A stretch of DNA of 64,000 nucleotides from JAOXRU01 sp965247735 (GTDB lineage Bacteria; Bacteroidota; Bacteroidia; Flavobacteriales; Flavobacteriaceae): assembly GCA_965247735.1 (NCBI GenBank), contig CBDFHN010000002.1, forward strand, positions 2,976,001 to 3,040,000, read 5' to 3'. The notes beneath the pieces are model-generated. The model saw only the letters and a program-made list of their open reading frames with translations. It searched no databases and had not been told where the DNA came from. Made by a program: the position numbers and the translations under genes. This document shows positions 53,036 through 61,042 of this stretch, one piece after another. Position 1 is the first letter of the stretch. Each line of letters opens with the position of its first letter.

Positions 53036-53860
53036 CTATATGGAGTAGATACCGCTTTGCAATTCTAATTTTCCTTGTTTAAGTGCTTCTAATAAATTTC
53101 CTATTTTAATTTTGGTAGTATTGCCCATAAGCACATTAAGTCCCAACTTAGGCGGGCCTGAAACCAGCATCTTTACTATCATTTTTTCAAAAAAAGCAAT
53201 GCCTGCTGCTGTTTGATCAGTTGATTTAATCTTTTTAAAACCCAAGCCTTCTAAAATAGCTTCCATTTCTATAATTGGGGCTAAAAAACTTATTTTAGAT
53301 TCTCCAGCCCAAGGCATAGGATAATTCACACTTTCATTTCCCTTTTTAAAAATATCATAATACAAAAAAGTGCCACCTTCCTTTAGTACCCTCTTTATTT
53401 CGGAATAAAACTTGGTCTTGTCTCCAATATTCATTTGTACATGCTGAGTCCAAACTACATCAAATTGGTTGCTTACAATTGGTATGTTGGTAGCATCGCC
53501 CTGAATAAATGTTGTTTGCTCTTCCAAACCAACAAGTTTAGACAATTTAGCAGCTGTTCTTATAAACTCTTCTGATAAATCGACACCAGTTACCTCACAA
53601 TTAAACTCGTCTGCTAACATTCTACATGGACCTCCAATACCACAACCAACATCCAATACTTTGGTATTTGAAATATGTACTGTTTCTGCCAATTCTTTAG
53701 AAACCTCAGCGCCTCTAACATGAAACTCATCTACCGCAGCAATATCTGATCGTTGTGCCTTTTGCAAATCAACATCCATTAATTGCAATTGCTCTACAAT
53801 GACTTCATACAGATTAGGTTTGTGATAATGGGCGGCTACTTTGGAGGATAATGCTTGCAT
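53036..53860 (-). CDS. SAM-dependent methyltransferase
   Basis: 274 residues. The class I methyltransferase fold has motif I VLDVGCGIGGPCRMLA (about 69-84), acidic end of beta-2 VTGVDLSEEF, motif post-II FIQGDATNIPI and the motif IV DVVWTQHVQMNI. It resembles the UbiE/COQ5 and sarcosine-dimethylglycine groups, but the substrate cannot be given. Single gene. The 385 bases between it and the next gene (53861-54245) contain nothing else I can support. Confidence 0.9.
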   Translation of the reverse strand: MQALSSKVAAHYHKPNLYEVIVEQLQLMDVDLQKAQRSDIAAVDEFHVRGAEVSKELAETVHISNTKVLDVGCGIGGPCRMLADEFNCEVTGVDLSEEFIRTAAKLSKLVGLEEQTTFIQGDATNIPIVSNQFDVVWTQHVQMNIGDKTKFYSEIKRVLKEGGTFLYYDIFKKGNESVNYPMPWAGESKISFLAPIIEMEAILEGLGFKKIKSTDQTAAGIAFFEKMIVKMLVSGPPKLGLNVLMGNTTKIKIGNLLEALKQGKLELQSGIYSI

Positions 53861-54245
53861 TGTTAAACTGGTTTTAGTTAGTAACTATTTGTTTTAAAAA
53901 TAGTTATCCAAATATATGTAATTATTTGCTATCCGTTTCTTTTCAATTTTTACTGTTCAACACTTTCGCCATTCAACCATAAAACAATCTTAAAACCATT
54001 GCTTTTAATAATCAAATAACAGAAGATAGTTTTACATTGACTGGTATTCAAAAATCAACTATTTAGTATCATTTAAAAACCGTAGAAAATATGTCTTTAT
54101 ACAACAATAGTATGTTTGTAATTTAAATAATATTGTATAAATAATTTATAGCGTAAATTTTTCATTAAATTCGCTCGGAGAAGCTGTAACAAGTTTCCTA
54201 TTACTGCGTCAAACAGAAAATTAATTATTTAAAACAGGTTCACTT

Positions 54246-55565
54246 ATGAAAAAAGCACTCTTTACTTTTGCTGCTGCTACACTAACCGGAATGGTTATTT
54301 CAGCACAAGAAGTAAAATTTGAAGAATATGATTTAGATAACGGCATGCACGTTATTTTACATCAAGACAATACTGCACCAGTAGTTACCACATCGGTAAT
54401 GTACCATGTTGGAGCAAAAGATGAAAACCCAAATAGAACAGGAATGGCTCACTTTTTTGAGCATTTGTTATTTGAAGGGACTAAAAACATTAAAAGAGGA
54501 GAATGGTTTACTATTGTAACTTCTAACGGAGGTAGCAACAATGCCAATACTACTGATGATAGAACATACTATTATGAAGTTTTCCCGTCTAATAGTGTTA
54601 AACTAGGACTTTGGATGGAGTCTGAGCGTTTATTACACCCTATTATCAACCAAATTGGTGTTGATACGCAAAATGAGGTTGTAAAAGAAGAAAAACGACT
54701 ACGTGTTGATAATGCACCTTATGGAAATATCTTAGCTGAGATTAAAAAACACCTTTTTAAAGTACATCCATACAAAGGAACTACAATTGGTGAAATGGCA
54801 CATTTAGATGCTGCTACCTTAGAAGAATTTCAGGCATTTAACAAAAAGTTTTATGCACCTAACAATGCTGTTTTAGTTGTTGCAGGTGATATTAATATAG
54901 CTGAAGTAAAGGAAATGGTTAAAGGTTATTTTGGTCCTATTCCAAGAGGACAAGAAATTGCTAGAAATTTCCCAAAAGAAGCTCCAATTACTGAAGCAAT
55001 TGCTGGAAAAGCATATGATGCCAATATTCAAATTCCAATGATTATTGCTGCCTACAGAACTCCTTCTTTTAAAGAACGCGATTCTTATGTATTAAATATG
55101 ATATCTAACTATTTAAGTACTGGAAAATCATCTAAATTATACAAAGAAATTGTAGATCAGAAAAAAATGGCACTACAAACTGGTGCTGTAAATATAAGTC
55201 AGGAAGATTATGGTATTTATGCGCTTTATGGCCTTCCATTAGGTGAAACTTCTATTACTACACTATTAGCCGAAATGGATATTGTTGTAGAACGTATGAA
55301 AAGTGAATTGATCTCTGAAAACGATTATCAAAAACTACAAAATCAATTCGAAAACGACTTTGTAAGTTCTAATTCTAGTGTTTCTGGAATTGCAAACTCA
55401 TTAGCAAGATACTATATGCTGTATGGTGATGTAAACCTTATCAATAACGAAATTGATATTTACAGATCTATTACTAGAGAAGAAATACAAGCAGTAGCTA
55501 AAAAATACCTAAACAAAAACCAACGTTTGGTATTGGAGTATTTGCCTAAAAAAGACGATAATTAA
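54246..55565 (+). CDS. M16 (insulinase-type) peptidase, catalytic partner
   Basis: 439 residues with a signal peptide (ALFTFAAATLTGMVISAQ). The inverted zinc motif HFFEHLLFEGT (HxxEH) is present with the downstream Glu in NEVVKEEKR. It lacks the second M16 C-terminal duplication, so it acts as the active half of a two-protein heterodimer with the product of the next gene. Together they degrade peptides in the periplasm. Confidence 0.95.
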   Translation: MKKALFTFAAATLTGMVISAQEVKFEEYDLDNGMHVILHQDNTAPVVTTSVMYHVGAKDENPNRTGMAHFFEHLLFEGTKNIKRGEWFTIVTSNGGSNNANTTDDRTYYYEVFPSNSVKLGLWMESERLLHPIINQIGVDTQNEVVKEEKRLRVDNAPYGNILAEIKKHLFKVHPYKGTTIGEMAHLDAATLEEFQAFNKKFYAPNNAVLVVAGDINIAEVKEMVKGYFGPIPRGQEIARNFPKEAPITEAIAGKAYDANIQIPMIIAAYRTPSFKERDSYVLNMISNYLSTGKSSKLYKEIVDQKKMALQTGAVNISQEDYGIYALYGLPLGETSITTLLAEMDIVVERMKSELISENDYQKLQNQFENDFVSSNSSVSGIANSLARYYMLYGDVNLINNEIDIYRSITREEIQAVAKKYLNKNQRLVLEYLPKKDDN

Positions 55566-55584
55566 TTTATAACAATATAGACAC

Positions 55585-55665
55585 ATGAAACATCCATTTA
55601 CAAAGGATTCTATACTTAATGGAATGACTAAAAGGATGAACCATGTGACCGATTTAACAAAATAA
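55585..55665 (+). CDS. possible 26-codon small ORF between the two M16 genes
   Basis: Starts 19 bases after the first M16 stop, reads MKHPFTKDSILNGMTKRM and six more polar residues, then stops 9 bases before the second M16 start. The same ATAGACACATGAAA sequence introduces both this ORF and the following gene. It may be only a spacer duplication. Its end CATGTGACCG resembles the conserved leader element. Confidence 0.3.
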   Translation: MKHPFTKDSILNGMTKRMNHVTDLTK

Positions 55666-55674
55666 TATAGACAC

Positions 55675-57723
55675 ATGAAAATTAAATTAAACATATGCAT
55701 TGCATTGTTTTTGATGTCTCTTGGTTTAAGTGCACAAATAGATAGATCTGTACAACCAAAACCAGGACCAGCACCAAAAATTGACTTAAAAGCACCACAA
55801 GAATTTCAACTTAAAAACGGATTAACAGTTTTAGTTGTAGAAAACCATAAGTTACCTAGAGTTTCTTTTAACTTAACTATAGACAACCCTCCTATTACCG
55901 AAGGTGATAAAGCCGGAATGTCTAGCTTACTAGGATCTATGCTTGGTAATGGAACATTATCTATTGCTAAAGATGATTTTAATGAAGAAATAGACTTTTT
56001 AGGTGCCAATTTAGGCTTTAGCGCCTCTGGTGGTTTTGCAAGTTCTTTATCTAAATATACCGATAGAATTTTAGAATTGATGGCAGATGCTGCTATTAAT
56101 CCTCTATTGACTGCAGAAGAGTTTCAAAAAGAGAAAGATAAACTTTTAGAAGGATTAAAAACTCAAGAAAAAGATGTAAGTGCTATTGCTAGTAGAGTTG
56201 GTTCTGCATTGGCTTATGGAACGGACCATCCTTATGGAGAATTTGTAAGCGAAACTACAGTTAACAATGTTGCTTTTAACGATGTTAAACGCTTTTACAA
56301 CAACTATTTTAAGCCAAACAGTGCCTATTTAGTAGTTATTGGTGATGTTGATGTTAAGAAAGTGAAAAAAGCAGTTAAAAAATACTTTAAAAACTGGGAA
56401 AAAGCTGATGCAATAACTATTTCTGTCCCTGAAGAAAAAACAAATGTTAGCGCTACAGAAATCAATTTTATTGATATGCCAAATGCTACGCAGTCTAACA
56501 TCTCTTTAACCAATAATGTGGATTTAGAAATGAAAGATGCTGATTACCATTCAGTATTAATTGCTAATAAAATTCTTGGAGGTGGTTTCAATAGCTACCT
56601 TAATATGAATTTAAGAGAAGCGCATGGCTATACCTATGGTGCTAGATCTTCAGTTGGTGTAGACAAATATGCTGCTCGTTTTAGAGCTGGTGCTAAAGTT
56701 AGAAATATGGTAACTGATAGTGCTATAGTCGAAACACTAAAAGAAATTAAGAGAATTAAAAATGAAGATGTTGCTGATGATGCCTTAAAAAATGCAAAAG
56801 CCAAATATATGGGCGATTTTGTATTGGCATTAGAAAGACCATCTACCATTGCTCGTTATGCCTTAAATATAAAACTTAACGATCTTCCTCAAGATTTTTA
56901 CAGTACCTATTTAGCTAAAATTAATGCGGTTTCTAAAGCTGATGTTAAACGTGTAGCAAATCAATATTTTAAAGCTGAAAACGCACGTTTTGTTGTTGTT
57001 GGTAAAGGAAGTGAAATTTTGGAAAATTTAGAAAAAACAGGTGTTCCTGTTAAGCATTTTACTAAAACTGGGGAAACTACTGAAAAACCTACCTATGAAA
57101 TTCCTATTCCGAACGATGTGGATGTTAATGTGGTACTGAACAAATACATTACTGCTATTGGTGGTCTAGAAAAACTAAATTCTGTAAACTCTGTTTTAAT
57201 TACTGCTGAAGCTGAATTACAACCAGGTGTGTTGTTAGAAATGGAACTTAAAAAGACCAATAAGCAACAGTTTATGCAAGAAATTAAAGCCATGGGTAAT
57301 TCGGTATCTAAACAAGTATTAGATGGTGATACTGGGTATATGGTTGTACAAGGACAACGTAAAGACCTTGCTGGTGATGATTTAAAAGAAGTACAAGCAG
57401 AATCTTCTCCTTTTCCAGAAGTAAACCTACTTAACGGTGGCGCTACTTTAGAAAAAATTGAAAAAGTAGATGGCAAAAATGCATATCGTGTTAAAGTTTC
57501 TGATAAGAAAACCTATTTCTATGATGTAGCAACTGGTCTTAAAATACAAGAAGTAACGAGTACACCTATGGGATCTTCTACCATAAGTTTTTCTGATTAT
57601 AAAGAAATATTTGGAGTTCAATTTCCTTTTAAACTGACCCAAACAATGGGACCACGTAAATTTGATTTCAAAGTAAAAGAAGTAAAAGTAAATGAAGGTG
57701 TAAAAGCAGCTGATTTTAACTAA
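55675..57723 (+). CDS. M16 peptidase-like protein, non-catalytic partner
   Basis: 682 residues with a signal peptide (ICIALFLMSLGLSAQ). The HxxEH site is replaced by GMSSLLGSM, so it cannot bind zinc, but the Arg/Tyr substrate pair (REAHGYTYGARSS) characteristic of the partner subunit is present. Residues about 480-682 form an extra LolA-like beta domain (VNSVLITAEAELQPGVLLEMEL). Encoded just after the catalytic M16 with which it should form the active dimer. Confidence 0.93.
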   Translation: MKIKLNICIALFLMSLGLSAQIDRSVQPKPGPAPKIDLKAPQEFQLKNGLTVLVVENHKLPRVSFNLTIDNPPITEGDKAGMSSLLGSMLGNGTLSIAKDDFNEEIDFLGANLGFSASGGFASSLSKYTDRILELMADAAINPLLTAEEFQKEKDKLLEGLKTQEKDVSAIASRVGSALAYGTDHPYGEFVSETTVNNVAFNDVKRFYNNYFKPNSAYLVVIGDVDVKKVKKAVKKYFKNWEKADAITISVPEEKTNVSATEINFIDMPNATQSNISLTNNVDLEMKDADYHSVLIANKILGGGFNSYLNMNLREAHGYTYGARSSVGVDKYAARFRAGAKVRNMVTDSAIVETLKEIKRIKNEDVADDALKNAKAKYMGDFVLALERPSTIARYALNIKLNDLPQDFYSTYLAKINAVSKADVKRVANQYFKAENARFVVVGKGSEILENLEKTGVPVKHFTKTGETTEKPTYEIPIPNDVDVNVVLNKYITAIGGLEKLNSVNSVLITAEAELQPGVLLEMELKKTNKQQFMQEIKAMGNSVSKQVLDGDTGYMVVQGQRKDLAGDDLKEVQAESSPFPEVNLLNGGATLEKIEKVDGKNAYRVKVSDKKTYFYDVATGLKIQEVTSTPMGSSTISFSDYKEIFGVQFPFKLTQTMGPRKFDFKVKEVKVNEGVKAADFN

Positions 57724-57752
57724 TATTTTTTATTCCTTTATTGGAAATGAAG

Positions 57753-57785
57753 AGCCCTCTAGATCTTGTTTAGAGGGCTTTTTTA
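57753..57785. terminator. terminator after the M16 pair
   Basis: AGCCCTCTA and TAGAGGGCT form a 9-bp stem with a loop of about 9 bases followed by a T-run. It serves the M16 genes and, by symmetry, the S41 gene ending at 57813. Confidence 0.8.
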
Positions 57786-57812
57786 TCTTTAAATATCAAA
57801 AAATTTAATAAT

Positions 57813-60038
57813 CTAATTCTCTTTTGCTATTTTAATTGCTACATTCAAAAACTCATCTTTTCCTTCCTTAAAACCCTTAATAGTTTTTTTTATGTAAACA
57901 TCTGGTTTTACTCCAATACCATGTAAAGTTGATCCATCATGTTTTACAACCTTCATTCCTGTCCATGTAATTTGATATCCTCCAGAAATGGTAAAATTAT
58001 TGATATTACCATTGGTGCCCGCTGTTGGCTGTCCAATTATTGTACCTAAATTATATCCCCTTATATAAGCCATATAACTTTCGGCATAACTAATGGCGTT
58101 TTCATCTGTAATAAAAATAATTTTTTTATCACCTAAATAGGGTGCTTTAGCTTTTAGTGACCATCCGTATCCCCCATATTTTTTTGTGGTTTTATTATCA
58201 GGGTATATTATTTCAGGAACTTTCATCCATGCAGAGGTTGTATCATTCGATTTTAATAGATGAGATATAAAATCATGATTAGCATTTGGATACCCCCTTA
58301 AATCACAAATTATAGCTTTTGTTTTTACTAAATCTGGCATTAAGGCTACAATAGCTGCCATGTCTATTTTTTCCAAATTAAGATAAAAAATCTTATTGTT
58401 TATGGGTTTATACTCTGGTTTATAAGCATTATAGGCCTCTCCATTATGGTAATAATCGCCTTTTTTTCTCTTAAGAGTAATGTCCTTGTTTTTAATTCTA
58501 ACAACAAGATTGGTATTAATTTCTCCATGAATTAAAGAATATATTGCCCCTTTTATCGCCCTAGACTTAGTTCCAGCTGATATTCTTTCAAGTAATTCTT
58601 TTAAATAGTTATTCGTTTCTATAGTATCAATATGGGTAATGACATCTCCTATTTTTAACGGCAACTCTTTGTTGTAAATATTACTCACTACAAGCTGGTT
58701 TTCTATCCATTCAATCGCAATTGGAATAGTATAACCTTCATATTCTCTTCCTCCTGCAACATTTATATGACCATCATTTAAAGGGGAAAGAAGTTTTTTT
58801 ATCGTTAATAAATGTTCCTTTTCATTTTTGTCTTTATAAGATTGTTTAATCGCTTTTTCTAACTCGTTATCCCAATCAACTTCAACAACATCAAAATACG
58901 GATAGAAGTGTTTAAAAACATTATATATGTTTACAATGTTTCCAAGCCTAAAACTTAAACTTGAGGCATCCAAATCAACATTCTTCAACTCTTTTTGTAA
59001 CTTTTTAAAATTCTCTTGATTTGTTACAGGAAAAGTGTTTTCGTCATTAATATATAGCGATAATGGAATATTACAATAGAGTCTATTACTGATTTTTTCT
59101 GTTGTTAAACTTCCAAATTTTGGTTTATGATTAAAAAGTTTTTCTGCTTTGTGTTTTTCATAAGAACCAACAAAATTAATAACACCAATACCTTCTGCAT
59201 TATCAATAAACTTATAACCTATTCCAGTTGTATCCCATTTAGATGAACTACTGTCATTTATGACTATTTTTTTCCAATTAGCTCCCTCTTTAGATTTTAA
59301 ATCCATTTTATCATAAAGAACAGTTCCTTTGCCTCTAAGTGAAATACCATAAACCAAATATTGATCTTCTGAATTTATTTTGGCTTCAATAGCATAGGTA
59401 TTCCAATCATTAGATTTTATTGGATTCTTCATCATAACGTTATAGGAACTTACCGAACCATCCTTTGCTATTGTCTTTATTCTTAAATGCCCTGTCCCTT
59501 CACTACCTTTTGATAGTTTAACTTTACAGCTTAGTTTTATCGTGCTATTTTGGTATCCACTTATTGTTATTTTTTTTGTTATTTTTCCATAAACACTAGA
59601 TTTGTTTTTTTTAACAATTGAATTTACCCTAACACTTTCATATGGGTTTTTTTCATTTATAGGTATACCCAATCCTTTATGTTGCCAATATGTTTCTTGA
59701 TAGTTTTCTTTATTTTTAGGGATAATACTTGTTATATTAAACTCATTTTTTTTATCAGTAATTAAAAATGAGGGGGCAATTGGAGTGAATAAATCACTGA
59801 GTGTCTTAGCTAAATCTGTACTATCTGACTCCTTAAGAATTGTATTTACTCCATGAATTGAAAAATTATTCCAATTAATTTCATTTGCTTCTTTGGATGG
59901 ATGAAAATATCTAACATAGCCGTATACTTTAGCAAAAGCCACTAATTTATCTATTTCATTTTCCGTTTTCTTGCTACAGGAATTTGTTACTAAAAATAAT
60001 CCTATGAGAATCAAAAAGAATTGCCCCATTTTTACCAT
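57813..60038 (-). CDS. S41-family (C-terminal processing/tricorn-like) peptidase
   Basis: 741 residues with a lipoprotein-type signal (ILIGLFLVTNSCSKK). N-terminal part unassigned, a PDZ-like region (about 470-530; NKELPLKIGDVITHIDT) and an S41 catalytic domain with the Ser in ITDENAISYAESYM, plus conserved IGQPTAGTNGNI and HGIGVKPDV. It degrades peptides in the periplasm. Lone gene; the next upstream gene is unrelated. Confidence 0.9.
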   Translation of the reverse strand: MVKMGQFFLILIGLFLVTNSCSKKTENEIDKLVAFAKVYGYVRYFHPSKEANEINWNNFSIHGVNTILKESDSTDLAKTLSDLFTPIAPSFLITDKKNEFNITSIIPKNKENYQETYWQHKGLGIPINEKNPYESVRVNSIVKKNKSSVYGKITKKITISGYQNSTIKLSCKVKLSKGSEGTGHLRIKTIAKDGSVSSYNVMMKNPIKSNDWNTYAIEAKINSEDQYLVYGISLRGKGTVLYDKMDLKSKEGANWKKIVINDSSSSKWDTTGIGYKFIDNAEGIGVINFVGSYEKHKAEKLFNHKPKFGSLTTEKISNRLYCNIPLSLYINDENTFPVTNQENFKKLQKELKNVDLDASSLSFRLGNIVNIYNVFKHFYPYFDVVEVDWDNELEKAIKQSYKDKNEKEHLLTIKKLLSPLNDGHINVAGGREYEGYTIPIAIEWIENQLVVSNIYNKELPLKIGDVITHIDTIETNNYLKELLERISAGTKSRAIKGAIYSLIHGEINTNLVVRIKNKDITLKRKKGDYYHNGEAYNAYKPEYKPINNKIFYLNLEKIDMAAIVALMPDLVKTKAIICDLRGYPNANHDFISHLLKSNDTTSAWMKVPEIIYPDNKTTKKYGGYGWSLKAKAPYLGDKKIIFITDENAISYAESYMAYIRGYNLGTIIGQPTAGTNGNINNFTISGGYQITWTGMKVVKHDGSTLHGIGVKPDVYIKKTIKGFKEGKDEFLNVAIKIAKEN

Positions 60039-60081
60039 AAACAGTCTAGTTATTGTTTTTTTAATTAAAAAAAAATGTTAG

Positions 60082-60693
60082 TTACCAAAGCTTAAACTTT
60101 GGATCCTCTTTATAAGCAGCATCTATATGTACCAGACGATCTAAAATTGCCGAAAACAGCTCAAAAAGATTCCTTAGCACCACTTTTTCTTTAATAACAC
60201 CAATAGATTCAAAATTAAGGATGTTAACTCCTTCTGGATATTTATCAGCAAACCAACCATCACCATTCTTTATTTTTACATTGACTTTTGGTAGGCTATC
60301 AAATAATTTTTTAAGCTCTTTATCTCTAAGTAATTTTTTAATTATATACTCATTATTCCCTTTAATAACATAATTATCATCAAAAAGAGTATCTCCAATT
60401 TGGATGTCTTGCATTCCAAAAAACTTACCAACTGGTGTAAAAAAATGCTCTCTATAGATTTCAAAAAACAAATCGTTCTTATTCAGAAAAGGAACTCTTA
60501 ATCTTGTATAGGTTCTCTTATTTTTACCACCGGTCGAATAGGTGTCTAAAAGCACTTCCCATTGCTTATGATGGTACCGCAATACATCAGTTCCTAAAAA
60601 ACCTCCATCTTCATACTTTCCATCTATATCTTTGGCAATTTGGGTCCATATTTCTTCTTTTGATGGCCCAAAAATATCTCTTAAAAATCCCAT
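60082..60693 (-). CDS. hypothetical protein
   Basis: 203 residues starting MGFLRDIFGPSKEEIW. Pattern of a soluble cytoplasmic alpha/beta protein (KQWEVLLDTYSTGGKNKRTYTRLRVPF). No signal peptide and no recognised family; similar proteins are called DUF-type hypotheticals in Bacteroidota. It is 43 bases upstream of the S41 gene's start on the same strand, so it may be co-transcribed with it. Confidence 0.7.
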   Translation of the reverse strand: MGFLRDIFGPSKEEIWTQIAKDIDGKYEDGGFLGTDVLRYHHKQWEVLLDTYSTGGKNKRTYTRLRVPFLNKNDLFFEIYREHFFTPVGKFFGMQDIQIGDTLFDDNYVIKGNNEYIIKKLLRDKELKKLFDSLPKVNVKIKNGDGWFADKYPEGVNILNFESIGVIKEKVVLRNLFELFSAILDRLVHIDAAYKEDPKFKLW

Positions 60694-60837
60694 AATCCAC
60701 TATTTATTATCGTGTAAATTATGTTTTATTTCTAAAAATTGAAAATTATTTTTAGAAATACTTGAAATAAGTGATGTGTTTACTGAGCAATATATTTTCG
60801 ATAAGACGTTGTATAATACTTATATTTAGCTCAAATA

Positions 60838-61000
60838 ATACCAATTCTTATTTGAAATGAGCGTAAAAGAAAATGAAGATTTTTTTCTTTATATGAATTA
60901 CAAAAATACAAGAATAGCCTTAGCTACGGTTTCTTTTTTTAATGAGATAAAGAGGGAAAAAGAACGTTTTATTGGGCTTATTTTAAGTAAGAATTGGTAC
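60838..61000. repeat. MITE-like element with about 20-bp terminal inverted repeats
   Basis: TACCAATTCTTATTTGAAAT (60839-60858) and ATTTTAAGTAAGAATTGGTA (60980-60999) are complementary at 18 of 20 positions. The 163-base element is too small for a transposase. The gene-free stretch 60694-61042 contains only this and a 54-codon ORF. Confidence 0.6.
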
Positions 61001-61021
61001 AACAAGTGTTTTGAAGCTTAA
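60857..61021 (+). CDS. 54-codon ORF within the inverted-repeat element
   Basis: Reads MSVKENEDFFLYMNYKNT ... FFNEIKREKERFIGLILSKN. Almost all of it lies inside the MITE-like element. It has no recognised family and may be chance. Confidence 0.25.
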   Translation: MSVKENEDFFLYMNYKNTRIALATVSFFNEIKREKERFIGLILSKNWYNKCFEA

Positions 61022-61042
61022 AAGATAAATTTAGTCCGCTCT

